From Marinilongibacter aquaticus (GTDB taxonomy: Bacteria > Bacteroidota > Bacteroidia > Cytophagales > Spirosomataceae), in contig NZ_CP083757.1 of assembly GCF_020149935.1 (NCBI RefSeq), positions 1 through 64,000 of the forward strand: a stretch of DNA of 64,000 nt, read 5' to 3'. Shown here in pieces: positions 16,417 through 25,400 of the stretch. Positions within the stretch are counted from its first letter, which is position 1. Each line of letters opens with the position of its first letter. The notes beneath the pieces are model-generated. The model did no database searches, was not told where the DNA came from, and saw nothing but the letters and a program-made list of their open reading frames with translations. A program made the translations under genes and the position numbers.

Positions 16417-18938
16417 TGGCTTTTAAGAATTGTAATTTTAATATGTTGAAAAAAGTGTTTTTGTGGGGTGCTGCTTTTTTGCTGCATGCAAGCGGATTAG
16501 CTTTCGGGCAATTGAGCGGAAAGGTATTTGTCGATGAAAACGGAAACGGACGACAAGACAAAGGGGAAAAAGTGTACCAAGGAGCTGTTGTTTCGGATGG
16601 CCTCTCTGTGGTGAAAACGGATAAAGATGGGCATTTTGAATTGCCCGGTTGGGAAAAGCAGCATTTTGTCGCCATTTATCCCTCTTCCGATTTCAATGCT
16701 CCTGTGCGGTATTGGCCAATTAAACCCGAGGTGAAAGAATACAATTTTGCGGTGCGTGCGAAAGCTGTGAAAAAGGACGTGAGTTTTGTGCACATCAGCG
16801 ATACCGAAACATTTCAATATGGCGATTGGGTGGATGATTTGAAAAGATATGCCCAGGTGAATAAGCCGGATTTTATTGTCCATACGGGCGATATTTGCTA
16901 CGAGTCGGGTATGAAATGGCACAGCGAAAATTTGACAGAAAAGGAATTGGGCGTGCCCGTATATTACTGTTTGGGAAACCACGACTTGATCAAAGGGGAA
17001 TACGGCGAAGCCTATTTTGAATCGAGGTTTGGCCCGGCTTGGTACGCTTTTGAAGAAGGAAATGCTCTTTATGTCATCACGCCCATGATGGGTGGTGATT
17101 ACCCTCCAGGTTTCGATCACAAAGACATCGGTACCTGGCTGAAAAATTTATTGCAGGCCTATGACAAAGCACAGGATAAATATTTTTTCAATCACGATTT
17201 GCTGACCAGCAACGAGCAATTTGACTTTGCCATCGATGAGAACGAAAAGGTCAATTTGAATCAGTTTGGTCTGAAGGCTTGGTTTTATGGACATATGCAC
17301 GTGAATATGACCAAAGAGCACGGCGATACGGGCATTCGCTCTTTCTGCACTTCTTCAATGCCGCAAGGCGGGATCGACCATTCGCCTTCTTCATTCCGCG
17401 AGGTGAAAGTTTCCGAAGATGGGCATTTGGAAAGTACAATGAAATGGACTTATCTCAGGCGAAACATCCGTATCGTGAACCCCAATAAGGGTTTGGGGCT
17501 GCTCGATGAGCACAATATGTTTCGCGTTTCGGTCAATGTATACGATTGTGCCGCGGAAGTAGAACGTGTACGGTATAGCGTTTGGGGTGAAGAAGGTTTT
17601 AATTGGACCAGTGCATTGCAGGAAGATCAATGGGCAGAAATGCAAGAGCGTTCCGATTGGAATTGGGAGGCGGAGTTGAAATTGGATACTTTGGGCAAGC
17701 ACACTTTGGTGGTCGATGCGTATTTGAAGAGCGGGGAGGTCGTGCACAGGAAAACGGAATTTATAGCCCAAAAGGCGATTGTGCCAAAACAAAAAGAATT
17801 GGACTGGGGCAATTTAAGTGGGAATGCGGCACATTTGGGGCATGTGGAAAACGGGCTAAAGTCGCCTTTTGTGCTGCAATGGAGCACAAATTTGGGCAGT
17901 AATGTTTTCATGAGTTCTCCGGTGCTTTATTCGCATTATGTGCTGTCATCGGGCTTTGACGACGGAGAGGCTAAAAATTGCTTTATCGTTTGTTTGGATG
18001 CCAATTCGGGCAAAGAACGCTGGCGATTCAAGAGCAGAAATGGCATTAAAAATCAAATGGTGGTGGCCAAAGGTTTGGTGATTGCCACAGATATGGAGGG
18101 CTTTACCTATGCCCTAGATATTGAAAGCGGAGAGTTGATTTGGCAAAAAAGCACAGGATACAATAGGAAGTACGGTTTTGTGTCGGGTATTGTAAGCGAC
18201 GGCTCTCTTGTGTATACAGGATTTTCTGAGAATTTGAGAGCTTTGGAGGCGACGACTGGCCGCACAGTTTGGCAGGCGAAAGAAAACCGTGGTGGATATG
18301 GAGCCACGACAACAATGACAATTGCGGATAATGTGTTGATTGTAAGTAGGCAATGGGGTGGAATAGATGCTTTTGATAAAAACACGGGGCGTCACCTTTG
18401 GACAAGAAACGATGCGGGACTCCGATTTCGCGATGGGAATTTAACCTATGCAGAGGGCTTTTTATGGGTGGCCGAAAGGTTTACTACTGAAGAGAGCAGG
18501 CTCCATAAAATCGACTTGAAAACGGGAGAAACGCTGAGTTATTTCGATACGCAAATGAAAAACACGGGCACTTCATGCCCGATCGTTTGGGAAGATAAAA
18601 TCTTTGTGGCGGGTTCGCATCCTGGCATAGCGGCCTTCGACAGGAAAGGGGAAAGGTTGTGGCTTTTCGAAGTGGGCGAGGCTCTATTCTACACACCCTC
18701 GTATTTTCAAAATCAGGAACAGAGCATCGAAAGCAGTGCGGTATTGGTCGGCAAGCAATTGATTTTTGCGGCAATGGATGGGCATGTCTACGTACTGAAT
18801 GCTGAAAACGGCAAATTGCTTTGGAAGAATGATTTAGGGGCCCCCTTGATGACCGCACCCGCAGTGGCAACAGAGGGTTTCTATATCTGTGATTTTGCCG
18901 GCAATGTGTATTTCTTCAAAGGCCAGCACGACGATTAA
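16416..18938 (+). CDS. Secreted calcineurin-like metallophosphoesterase fused to a PQQ-type beta-propeller
   Basis: The start at 16416 overlaps the DUF5690 stop (TAATG); an internal ATG at 16443 would begin directly at signal peptide MLKKVFLWGAAFLLHASGLAFGQ and is an equally good start. Residues 35-115 are a SdrD-like/MetallophosN beta domain (GKVFVDENGNGRQDKGEK, KTDKDGHFELPG). Residues 120-340 are the metallophosphoesterase: HISDTE, VHTGDICYES, CLGNHDLI, FNHDLL and GHMHVN. Residues 480-840 are blades of a PQQ-like propeller (CLDANSGKERWRFKS, ALDIESGELIWQKS, VLNAENGKLLWKNDLG). The enzyme should hydrolyse a phosphodiester or phosphomonoester outside the cytoplasm; the propeller may bind substrate. 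Length 840 is far above a single-domain enzyme. It ends interlocked with the next, convergent gene. Confidence 0.87.
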   Translation: MAFKNCNFNMLKKVFLWGAAFLLHASGLAFGQLSGKVFVDENGNGRQDKGEKVYQGAVVSDGLSVVKTDKDGHFELPGWEKQHFVAIYPSSDFNAPVRYWPIKPEVKEYNFAVRAKAVKKDVSFVHISDTETFQYGDWVDDLKRYAQVNKPDFIVHTGDICYESGMKWHSENLTEKELGVPVYYCLGNHDLIKGEYGEAYFESRFGPAWYAFEEGNALYVITPMMGGDYPPGFDHKDIGTWLKNLLQAYDKAQDKYFFNHDLLTSNEQFDFAIDENEKVNLNQFGLKAWFYGHMHVNMTKEHGDTGIRSFCTSSMPQGGIDHSPSSFREVKVSEDGHLESTMKWTYLRRNIRIVNPNKGLGLLDEHNMFRVSVNVYDCAAEVERVRYSVWGEEGFNWTSALQEDQWAEMQERSDWNWEAELKLDTLGKHTLVVDAYLKSGEVVHRKTEFIAQKAIVPKQKELDWGNLSGNAAHLGHVENGLKSPFVLQWSTNLGSNVFMSSPVLYSHYVLSSGFDDGEAKNCFIVCLDANSGKERWRFKSRNGIKNQMVVAKGLVIATDMEGFTYALDIESGELIWQKSTGYNRKYGFVSGIVSDGSLVYTGFSENLRALEATTGRTVWQAKENRGGYGATTTMTIADNVLIVSRQWGGIDAFDKNTGRHLWTRNDAGLRFRDGNLTYAEGFLWVAERFTTEESRLHKIDLKTGETLSYFDTQMKNTGTSCPIVWEDKIFVAGSHPGIAAFDRKGERLWLFEVGEALFYTPSYFQNQEQSIESSAVLVGKQLIFAAMDGHVYVLNAENGKLLWKNDLGAPLMTAPAVATEGFYICDFAGNVYFFKGQHDD

Positions 18939-19906
18939 ATTTCAAGCTCTCTGTCGGATACTTCGGCAGCAATAGGGTAGAAACCAAAATCTTCGGGTAG
19001 TCCCATGGTTTTGGGGTCTGGCCCGACATAATTCGTTTTTCGACCTTCAATTTGTATGCGGCCTTTTGAAGAGATCTCGACAGTCGCCCATAAGGGCTCT
19101 TTGTAAGGGATAGTGTATTTAATCCACGGGTGTTTTTCGTCGATTTGCTCGGAATAGCGGACCATTTGATGTTCACCGCCAACCCAATAATAGCTCGCAC
19201 TGTTTATCTGTACATAGTGTATGCCATTGATTTGGTTGTAATAATCTTGATGGTGATGACCGGAAAAGACCAAAATCACCTTTTGAAAACCCGCTCTTTT
19301 ATTGGCTTTTTCCAAGCTGTATCGCATGGCCATTCCATTTTCAAGGCCGCCCATGTCGTTGTCCAAGCCTTGATGACAAAATACAATGCAGGGTAAGTCT
19401 GTGCTGTCCAAATCTTGTTCCAGCCATTCGATTTGCGTTTTAGAAACGAAGCGTGCGTATCCTTTGGGGCGATTTGGGCTTTCGTTGTGTTCGTTGCCGT
19501 CGAGTACAATGAAATGGAAGCCTTCTCGGTCGAAAGAGTAGTATTTGTCTTGGGCTTTCCAAAATTGCACCACATCTTCCCGTTTATAGCCTCCGTCCGT
19601 GTCGTGGTTGCCGATGACATGGAATTTATCGCCTTTAAAAGAATTCCAAACATTCAATAAGGCTTGGTTTTCCGGTTTGGGTACACAAAAATCACCCATT
19701 TGAATGATGAAGTCGGGTTGACTTTGTTTCATTTCACCGATAAAGGCCTGCAATCTTTTTTCTCCATCGTGCATTATGTCATGGTGCAGATCGGTGATGA
19801 TGCCAAAGCGTATGTTCTGCTTCTTTTTTATTGGAAATGCCTTGGGGCTGAAGGCCAAGCTGGCCGTACCCAATGTGCTCAATTTTAAAAACTCTTTTCT
19901 GTTCAT
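18935..19906 (-). CDS. Exported calcineurin-like metallophosphoesterase
   Basis: The N-terminus NRKEFLKLSTLGTASLAFSPKAF has the look of a Tat-like or Sec leader common on Bacteroidota oxidoreductases and phosphoesterases. The metallophosphoesterase core is FGIITDLHHDI, IIQMGDFCVP, VIGNHDTDGG, VFCHQGLD and VFSGHHHQDY, so all five metal-binding blocks are present. 323 residues, single domain. The gene follows the alkaline-phosphatase-like gene by 13 bases on the same strand, so the two secreted phosphoesterases form one operon. Similar proteins are annotated as 3',5'-cyclic AMP phosphodiesterases or alkaline phosphatases, but the substrate cannot be set from sequence. Confidence 0.88.
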   Translation of the reverse strand: MNRKEFLKLSTLGTASLAFSPKAFPIKKKQNIRFGIITDLHHDIMHDGEKRLQAFIGEMKQSQPDFIIQMGDFCVPKPENQALLNVWNSFKGDKFHVIGNHDTDGGYKREDVVQFWKAQDKYYSFDREGFHFIVLDGNEHNESPNRPKGYARFVSKTQIEWLEQDLDSTDLPCIVFCHQGLDNDMGGLENGMAMRYSLEKANKRAGFQKVILVFSGHHHQDYYNQINGIHYVQINSASYYWVGGEHQMVRYSEQIDEKHPWIKYTIPYKEPLWATVEISSKGRIQIEGRKTNYVGPDPKTMGLPEDFGFYPIAAEVSDRELEI

Positions 19907-19919
19907 GGGTTGAATACGG

Positions 19920-20834
19920 TTATTTGATGAAAATGCCCGAGGGTACTTTTCCTATACACGAGGCCGGAAGTTCTTTGATTTGGAATAAATGAGCGACAAC
20001 CGCCGCGGTGTTGGCGTTGGAATTGGGGCTTTGCAATTGCTCGTTTTTTCGAATGCCCGGGCCCGAAATCATCCAAGGCACTAGCATTTCGTTTGGCGAA
20101 GTGCCGCCATGCCCATTGCCAATGCCGCCATGATCGGTGAAAAGAAGGAAGTGGCTGTCGGCAAACAAGCCTTCCGCTTTTAGTTTATCCACTAAGCGGC
20201 CAATTTCTGCATCCACTTCTTCAATGGCCCGAATGTATTCCTGAGACATCCATTTGTGTTTGTGCCCCGCATGGTCTGCGTGCACCGAATACAGAAAAGT
20301 AAGTGTGGGTCTGTTTTTGTTTTTGAGTATGAAATCGAAGGCGGCGTTGTAATTATAAAGGTATTGGTCGTTTTCTTCGAAATGGATTTCGTCAAGGTAT
20401 TTCTTGTTGAATGGCTTTATTAGATTGGCCCAGTTGTAATAGAATGCCGTTTTCGCTTGCGGAACTTGCTCTTTTACCCATTTGAAAATCGAAGGGAAGT
20501 AGCCTTCAGCATCGGTCTCTTGTGGCGAAAGTGGGTGCTTTTCCATTGTCCAATCGTTTCCAAATACACCGTGCTGTTCAGGTCCGGCGGCGGTCAAGTG
20601 ACTTGTCCAATTGGGCATTGTTACCGAAGGCATTACAGTGCGTGTGTTCATGGAGATGACCCCTGCCTCAAAAAGTTTATCGATGTTTGGGTGTACTGCT
20701 TTTTGAAAACCTTCTATGCTAATGCCGTCCAAACCCAAAAGGATGACTCTTTTGGCCGACTTTTTGCTCGTATTGGAGGCCGTAAGCAGGAATAGGCCGA
20801 TGAAAATAAAGAGAAGTGAGAATGATTTTTTCAT
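19920..20834 (-). CDS. Alkaline-phosphatase-superfamily phosphodiesterase/phosphonate-monoester-hydrolase-like protein
   Basis: Secreted (leader FSLLFIFIGLFLLTASNTS). The fold matches the nucleotide pyrophosphatase/phosphodiesterase branch: metal Asp in VILLGLDGIS, nucleophile Thr in PSVTMPNWTSHLTA, DHAGH block in YSVHADHAGHKHKW, LFTDHGGIGNGHGG, and a second His in that segment. 304 residues, so it is a compact version without extra domains. Members hydrolyse phosphodiesters, and some act on phosphonate monoesters or phosphonoacetate. In this island the enzyme could free a head group for uptake, but that is inference. It shares an exact 19-base element with the HpnW-type operon. First gene of a two-gene operon. 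Confidence 0.85.
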   Translation of the reverse strand: MKKSFSLLFIFIGLFLLTASNTSKKSAKRVILLGLDGISIEGFQKAVHPNIDKLFEAGVISMNTRTVMPSVTMPNWTSHLTAAGPEQHGVFGNDWTMEKHPLSPQETDAEGYFPSIFKWVKEQVPQAKTAFYYNWANLIKPFNKKYLDEIHFEENDQYLYNYNAAFDFILKNKNRPTLTFLYSVHADHAGHKHKWMSQEYIRAIEEVDAEIGRLVDKLKAEGLFADSHFLLFTDHGGIGNGHGGTSPNEMLVPWMISGPGIRKNEQLQSPNSNANTAAVVAHLFQIKELPASCIGKVPSGIFIK

Positions 20835-20835
20835 A

Positions 20836-20854
20836 TTTTCTTGAAAGGAAAATT
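20836..20854. promoter_or_regulatory. Shared 19-base operator candidate upstream of the phosphohydrolase operon
   Basis: TTTTCTTGAAAGGAAAATT, identical over 19 bases to the core of the palindrome at 11053-11071 (there on the opposite strand). It lies directly in front of the start codon at 20834 and just downstream of the -7 box at 20860-20867, so a bound repressor would block the transcription start. Confidence 0.6.
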
Positions 20855-20859
20855 TTACT

Positions 20860-20867
20860 CAAAAGTA
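20860..20867 (-). promoter_or_regulatory. Promoter -7 element for the phosphohydrolase operon
   Basis: The minus strand reads TACTTTTG, an exact TAnnTTTG match, about 26 bases upstream of the start codon. I cannot point to a good -33 TTG; the upstream sequence is very A+T-rich. Confidence 0.42.
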
Positions 20868-21011
20868 GTTAAAAATTCATATTGGATATGTGGATAATTG
20901 TTAATTAATTAATAATTTAGTGCCTCTTAGTGTAAAAGATTGAGATCTGTTTTTCTTTTGAAGAAAATTTATTGTTTAGATGGATACACTTCAGAGACGA
21001 ATAGACCATGT

Positions 21012-21049
21012 AAACAAAACAAGCCACCCTTTTGGGTGGCCTGTTTTTA
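21012..21049 (-). terminator. Intrinsic terminator of the second susCD operon
   Basis: On the minus strand a strong stem GGCCACCC/GGGTGGCT-type hairpin (GCCACCC 21023-21029 with GGGTGGC 21034-21040, extended by A/T pairs) is followed by TTGTTTTGTTT. It lies about 30 bases past the susD-like stop. Confidence 0.8.
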
Positions 21050-21070
21050 TACAAATTGTGGTTTTCGAGT

Positions 21071-22462
21071 TTATTTATCCCACCAAACCTTACCGTATAC
21101 GCTGTCTTCGCCGTTGAATTGGCGGTCAACAGCTTCTTTGAAATTCGCTTCATTGTTGAAGTTTTCGTTGTCTGGATAGGCCAGACGCGTAGGTACTTCA
21201 ACACCATTGGGCTGAACAAAATTATTAGGAAAACCTGTTCTACGCCATTCTGACCAAGCTTCGTAGCCGAACATGAAAAGATGGACCCAACGTTGGTTTC
21301 CGATTTGCTCCAGGGCTTTGCTTTCGTCGAAGGCGATTTCTTCGTTGCTCAAGAAAGTGTCCAGTCCTTCGTTGCCCCCAGTCCACTGCAACCAAGAATT
21401 TTCAATGGCCGAATTGTAAAGGCTTTCTGCATCGGCACCGTTTGTCCAACCACGAGCTGCAGCTTCGGCTTCGGCAAAAAGTACTTGGGCGTAAGTGAGC
21501 AGTGGAACGGCCAAATCTTGTTTCACAATATTGCTACTCAAAAGCGAAAACTCTTCTGTGCCGATGTTTTGTTCTTCGCCAAATTTCAGTCCGCGGTATT
21601 CCCCATCACTTCTCGCCGGGCTTCCGAACACCATCAATCTGGGGTCATTCGTGCCTTTTAAATAGTTGACAAGATTTTCGGTCAAAGCCCACCATTCTCG
21701 GTTTTGATTGATCACCTGTCCGTACCAGTAACTTTGATTGTTGGCATTTTCCAAATGTTGGAAAATGAAACTGTCGCTGTTGGAACTCATCACGCCATCG
21801 CTCATGGCGGCTGCAAATTCACTTTGGCCTTTCGTGGGGTCTACTTCAGATAAGCGAAGAGCCATAATCATACGCATGGAATTGGCAAATTTCTTCCATT
21901 TGTCCATATCGCCGCCAAACATGATGTCGTCGCTGATGTCGCCGTTGACCATCATGCTGTTGGCTTCTTTCAACTCTGCAAACAAGCTGTTGTAGATGTC
22001 GGCTTGTGCATCGTATTTGGGTTTGAAATTTTCGGAACCCATAAGGGCTTCGCTGTACGGAATGTCGCCAAAACGATCGGTAAGGTTCCAAAAGAAATAG
22101 GCCTTCAAAATTTTGGCCACCGCAATCTGATTGGGAATGGGCCCCTGTGCACCGCTCAAAGATTCCGAAGTCAATACCGTTTGCAAATTCATCAGAGGTC
22201 CTTGGTAGTCGCCGTAAAAACTCGTGCTTTCGTTGGGGTAAAGGGATTGGCCTACATATTGAGTCTCGGCCAAATATTGCCCCATGAATTCACCTTTCGG
22301 ACTGGAGCTCAGGCCGGGAAGGTACAGTTCGGCATTGGCAATCAATTGTGTACCAGAGGCCTGGCTGGGCAAATTGGGGTTTCGATTGATGTCTTCGTCG
22401 AATTTACTGCAAGAGAAAAGCGTAAGGAAGACCGCGAATACTATATTGTGTCTATTCTTCAT
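21071..22462 (-). CDS. SusD-like lipoprotein of the SusD-like_2 type
   Basis: Lipoprotein leader NIVFAVFLTLFSC (Cys18), then FDEDINRNPNLPSQASGTQLIANAELYLPGL and a helical region typical of the SusD-like_2 family (PF12771): VAKILKAYFFWNLTDRFGDIPYSEAL, WKKFANSMRMIMALRLSEVDP and the C-terminal QRWVHLFMFGYEAWSEWRRTGFP. 463 residues. It follows the susC-like gene by 13 bases. No glycosidase is attached to this pair, so the ligand is unknown; the nearest genes on one side are phosphoesterases and on the other the PhyH-Gfo/Idh pair. Family assignment is strong. Confidence 0.92.
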   Translation of the reverse strand: MKNRHNIVFAVFLTLFSCSKFDEDINRNPNLPSQASGTQLIANAELYLPGLSSSPKGEFMGQYLAETQYVGQSLYPNESTSFYGDYQGPLMNLQTVLTSESLSGAQGPIPNQIAVAKILKAYFFWNLTDRFGDIPYSEALMGSENFKPKYDAQADIYNSLFAELKEANSMMVNGDISDDIMFGGDMDKWKKFANSMRMIMALRLSEVDPTKGQSEFAAAMSDGVMSSNSDSFIFQHLENANNQSYWYGQVINQNREWWALTENLVNYLKGTNDPRLMVFGSPARSDGEYRGLKFGEEQNIGTEEFSLLSSNIVKQDLAVPLLTYAQVLFAEAEAAARGWTNGADAESLYNSAIENSWLQWTGGNEGLDTFLSNEEIAFDESKALEQIGNQRWVHLFMFGYEAWSEWRRTGFPNNFVQPNGVEVPTRLAYPDNENFNNEANFKEAVDRQFNGEDSVYGKVWWDK

Positions 22463-22475
22463 TTTCAGGTCTTTT

Positions 22476-25400
22476 TTAGAATGTGATGTTTAGGTTGATA
22501 CCATAAGAACGTACAGAGGGCAATTGGCCAGACTCGTACCAGCTGATCGACTTCGAACCTCTCGTTATTTCGGCAGGGTTTATCCCTTTCGGAGCATTTT
22601 GCCAAATCATAAACGGCGACCTAGCAATGAAAGAAACGTTAGCCGATTTTACGGGCAATTTGCCCAAAGTAGCCTTGCTGAAAGTATAGCCCAAGCGTAC
22701 TTCTTGCAAGCGAATATAGGAGGCATCGAATAGCCATTCTTCGTATATTCTTCGGCCCACCACATTGCGGTAATAGGAACGGGCGTCTACATAGGCGGTT
22801 ATTTCTTGGCCGGTTTCGGCAGAAATACCCGTCACTTTCACCCCGCCGCCGTCTTCTACGTCGTCGCGGACATTGTGCCCTTGATCGTTGATGGCCACTG
22901 TAATGGGATCTTGCCCGGTACGCACGGCCAACATTTTGGAGCGGCTAAAGAACTGGCCGCCACCTTGAAAGTCGATCATGGCGGCAAGCGTCCATTGTTT
23001 GTAGGTCAGGATATTCTGAAATCCGCCGTTAAATTTGGGCAACACGGTACCGAAATCGTGCGTGGCATCGGTATAAAGAGGCATATTGTCTGAACCCAGC
23101 AAGATCTTCCCTGTGGCTTCGTCGCGTTGATAGGCTTGCCCAATCAAACTTCCGAAAGGTTTGCCCACATACGAATTCAAATAACTGGATACGCTCGAAT
23201 AAACGGTATTGTCATACGCGTATACGTCAATGCCTTCGGCCAATCGAACCACCATGCTTTTGTTGTGGTTGATGTTGAAATTCATGTCCCAATTGAAATT
23301 GTTCGATTTGATGGGCTTGGCCGTAAGGGCCAATTCCCAACCTTTGTTTTCAATCAAGCCCGCATTGATGGTGCTCGAATTGTAGCCGCTCGTACCCGAA
23401 ACATCCAATTGAATGATTTGATTTTCATTGCGTTGCTGATAGTAAGTCAAATCGAGGCCCAAACGGTTGTGGAAGAAACGCAAATCCAAACCAAATTCAG
23501 TTGAATTCGAGAAAGAAGGCTTGATGTTGGCATTGTTCAGGTTGTCGGGTACATAAAGCGTATTGACATTCCCGTATACTGTGCCCACACCGTATACTTG
23601 TGAAATGGAGTAGGGCGACAAATCGGAGCCGGCTTTTGCATAGCTTGCTCTGAGTTTACCGAAAGAAAGAGCTTCAAAGTCCATTAACTCACTGAAAATA
23701 ATGCTTCCCGATATGGAGGGATACCAATACGAATTGTTTTTCGCCGGAAGGGTAGAGGAGTTGTCGTTCCGAATGGTCGCATCCACAAAATAGGTGTCCT
23801 TGTATCCCAAGCTGGCCAAGGCGTATGCACTTCTGATCTGCTTTTGAAGGGAATAGGATGTGGTGGCCGGTCGGTCGATCGAGGCGTCGATATTGTAGAA
23901 ATCCAGAGCCGAAAGGCCACCAACTGTAGCCATGCTCAAGTAAGAATAATCACGGTCGTAAATGTTACCACCGACCGTACCGCTGATCGAGAAGTCATTG
24001 ATGTTCTTGTTGTATTGGGCCAAAAGCTCATAATTCATCTCTTTGTTTTGGTACTTTCCGATAGAATAATAAGGTTGATGGCGTCCGCCAAAGGCAAACC
24101 GTTCTTCGATATTCTGTGTGAAGAAATCGGTTCTCACGTTTCCGCTCACACTCAAGTCGGGAGTAATCGTATATTTGAGCCCCATGTTTCCGTATACGCG
24201 ATCGCGGTTGTCGGTGTTGAGGTTCTCATAGGCATCGAAAAATGGATTGTCCCAATACAGCGGTTCCAAATTGGCAATCTCTCCTGTGCTGCTTGGGCGA
24301 GAAAGGTTCCAATGCAGATAGGTGCCGTCGGCGTATTGATAATTTCTCAAGCGGTTCATGTCCAGGTTTCGTTCGAACCACTGCACCATGTAGCCTGCCC
24401 CGTATTCCGAACCTTGCTTGGGTCTTTGTCCACTGTTTCGGGCGTAGTTTACATTGGTTTCGAGGCTAAGGTTTTTCGCCAAATCCATCGAGGCATTCAG
24501 GCCCACATTGTTTCGGTTTAATTTGGTATTGGGCACTACCCCTTTTATACGGGTGTCGTTGAAACTGAAACGATACGTGGTATTTTCGTTCCCGCCGCTT
24601 ACCGTCAGGCTGTTGTTGAAATTCGTGCCGTTGTCGTAAAAATCACGAATGTTGTTTGGATGCGGTACAAAAGGTGTCAATTTGCCGTAATCGGGATCTT
24701 GAGGATAGAAGCTGAATACTTGTCTTACGGGCGTACCGTCCATTTTTGGACCCCAGCTTTCGTCGTAACTCATATCCACATACGGATCGCCATTGGGCAA
24801 AGTTCTGAAAGTCTGGCTTGCTCCGGCTCCGTACAGGTTTTGCGTAGGCATGATATTGTAAACCTGTTCCAAGGTATAGGCCGAGTTCAACTGCACTTGC
24901 ACATCTTTTGGCCCTTTCTTTCCTTTTTTTGTGGTGATCATGATCACACCGTATTGTCCACGAATACCGTAAAGAGCCGATGCCGCAGGCCCTTTGAGTA
25001 CGTTCACAGATTCGATGTCGGCGGGGTTCACATCTTGCGAAAGGTTACCCAAATCGGAGTTGTCCGCTCCAGAGAAGTTGGCGTTTGAAATCGGTGTGCC
25101 ATCCACTACAATAAGTGGTTGATCGCCACCGCCAATGGAGTTTACTCCCCGAATTTTTATTTTCTGGGTTCCGCCCATGTTGGCCGCGGAAGAGCCTGTA
25201 ACTTGTACGCCAGCAATACGTCCGGACAGCGTCCCGATCACGTTTTGGCTGTTGGCCAATGTCAGTTTATCGCCGTCTACTTCTTGGGTCGCATAGCCCA
25301 GAGATTTCTTGTCACGGGAAATGCCCAAAGCGGTAATCACCACTTCGTCCAATTGTTGGGCGTCCGATTCCAGAGTGACATTCAGTACGGTACCGTTACC

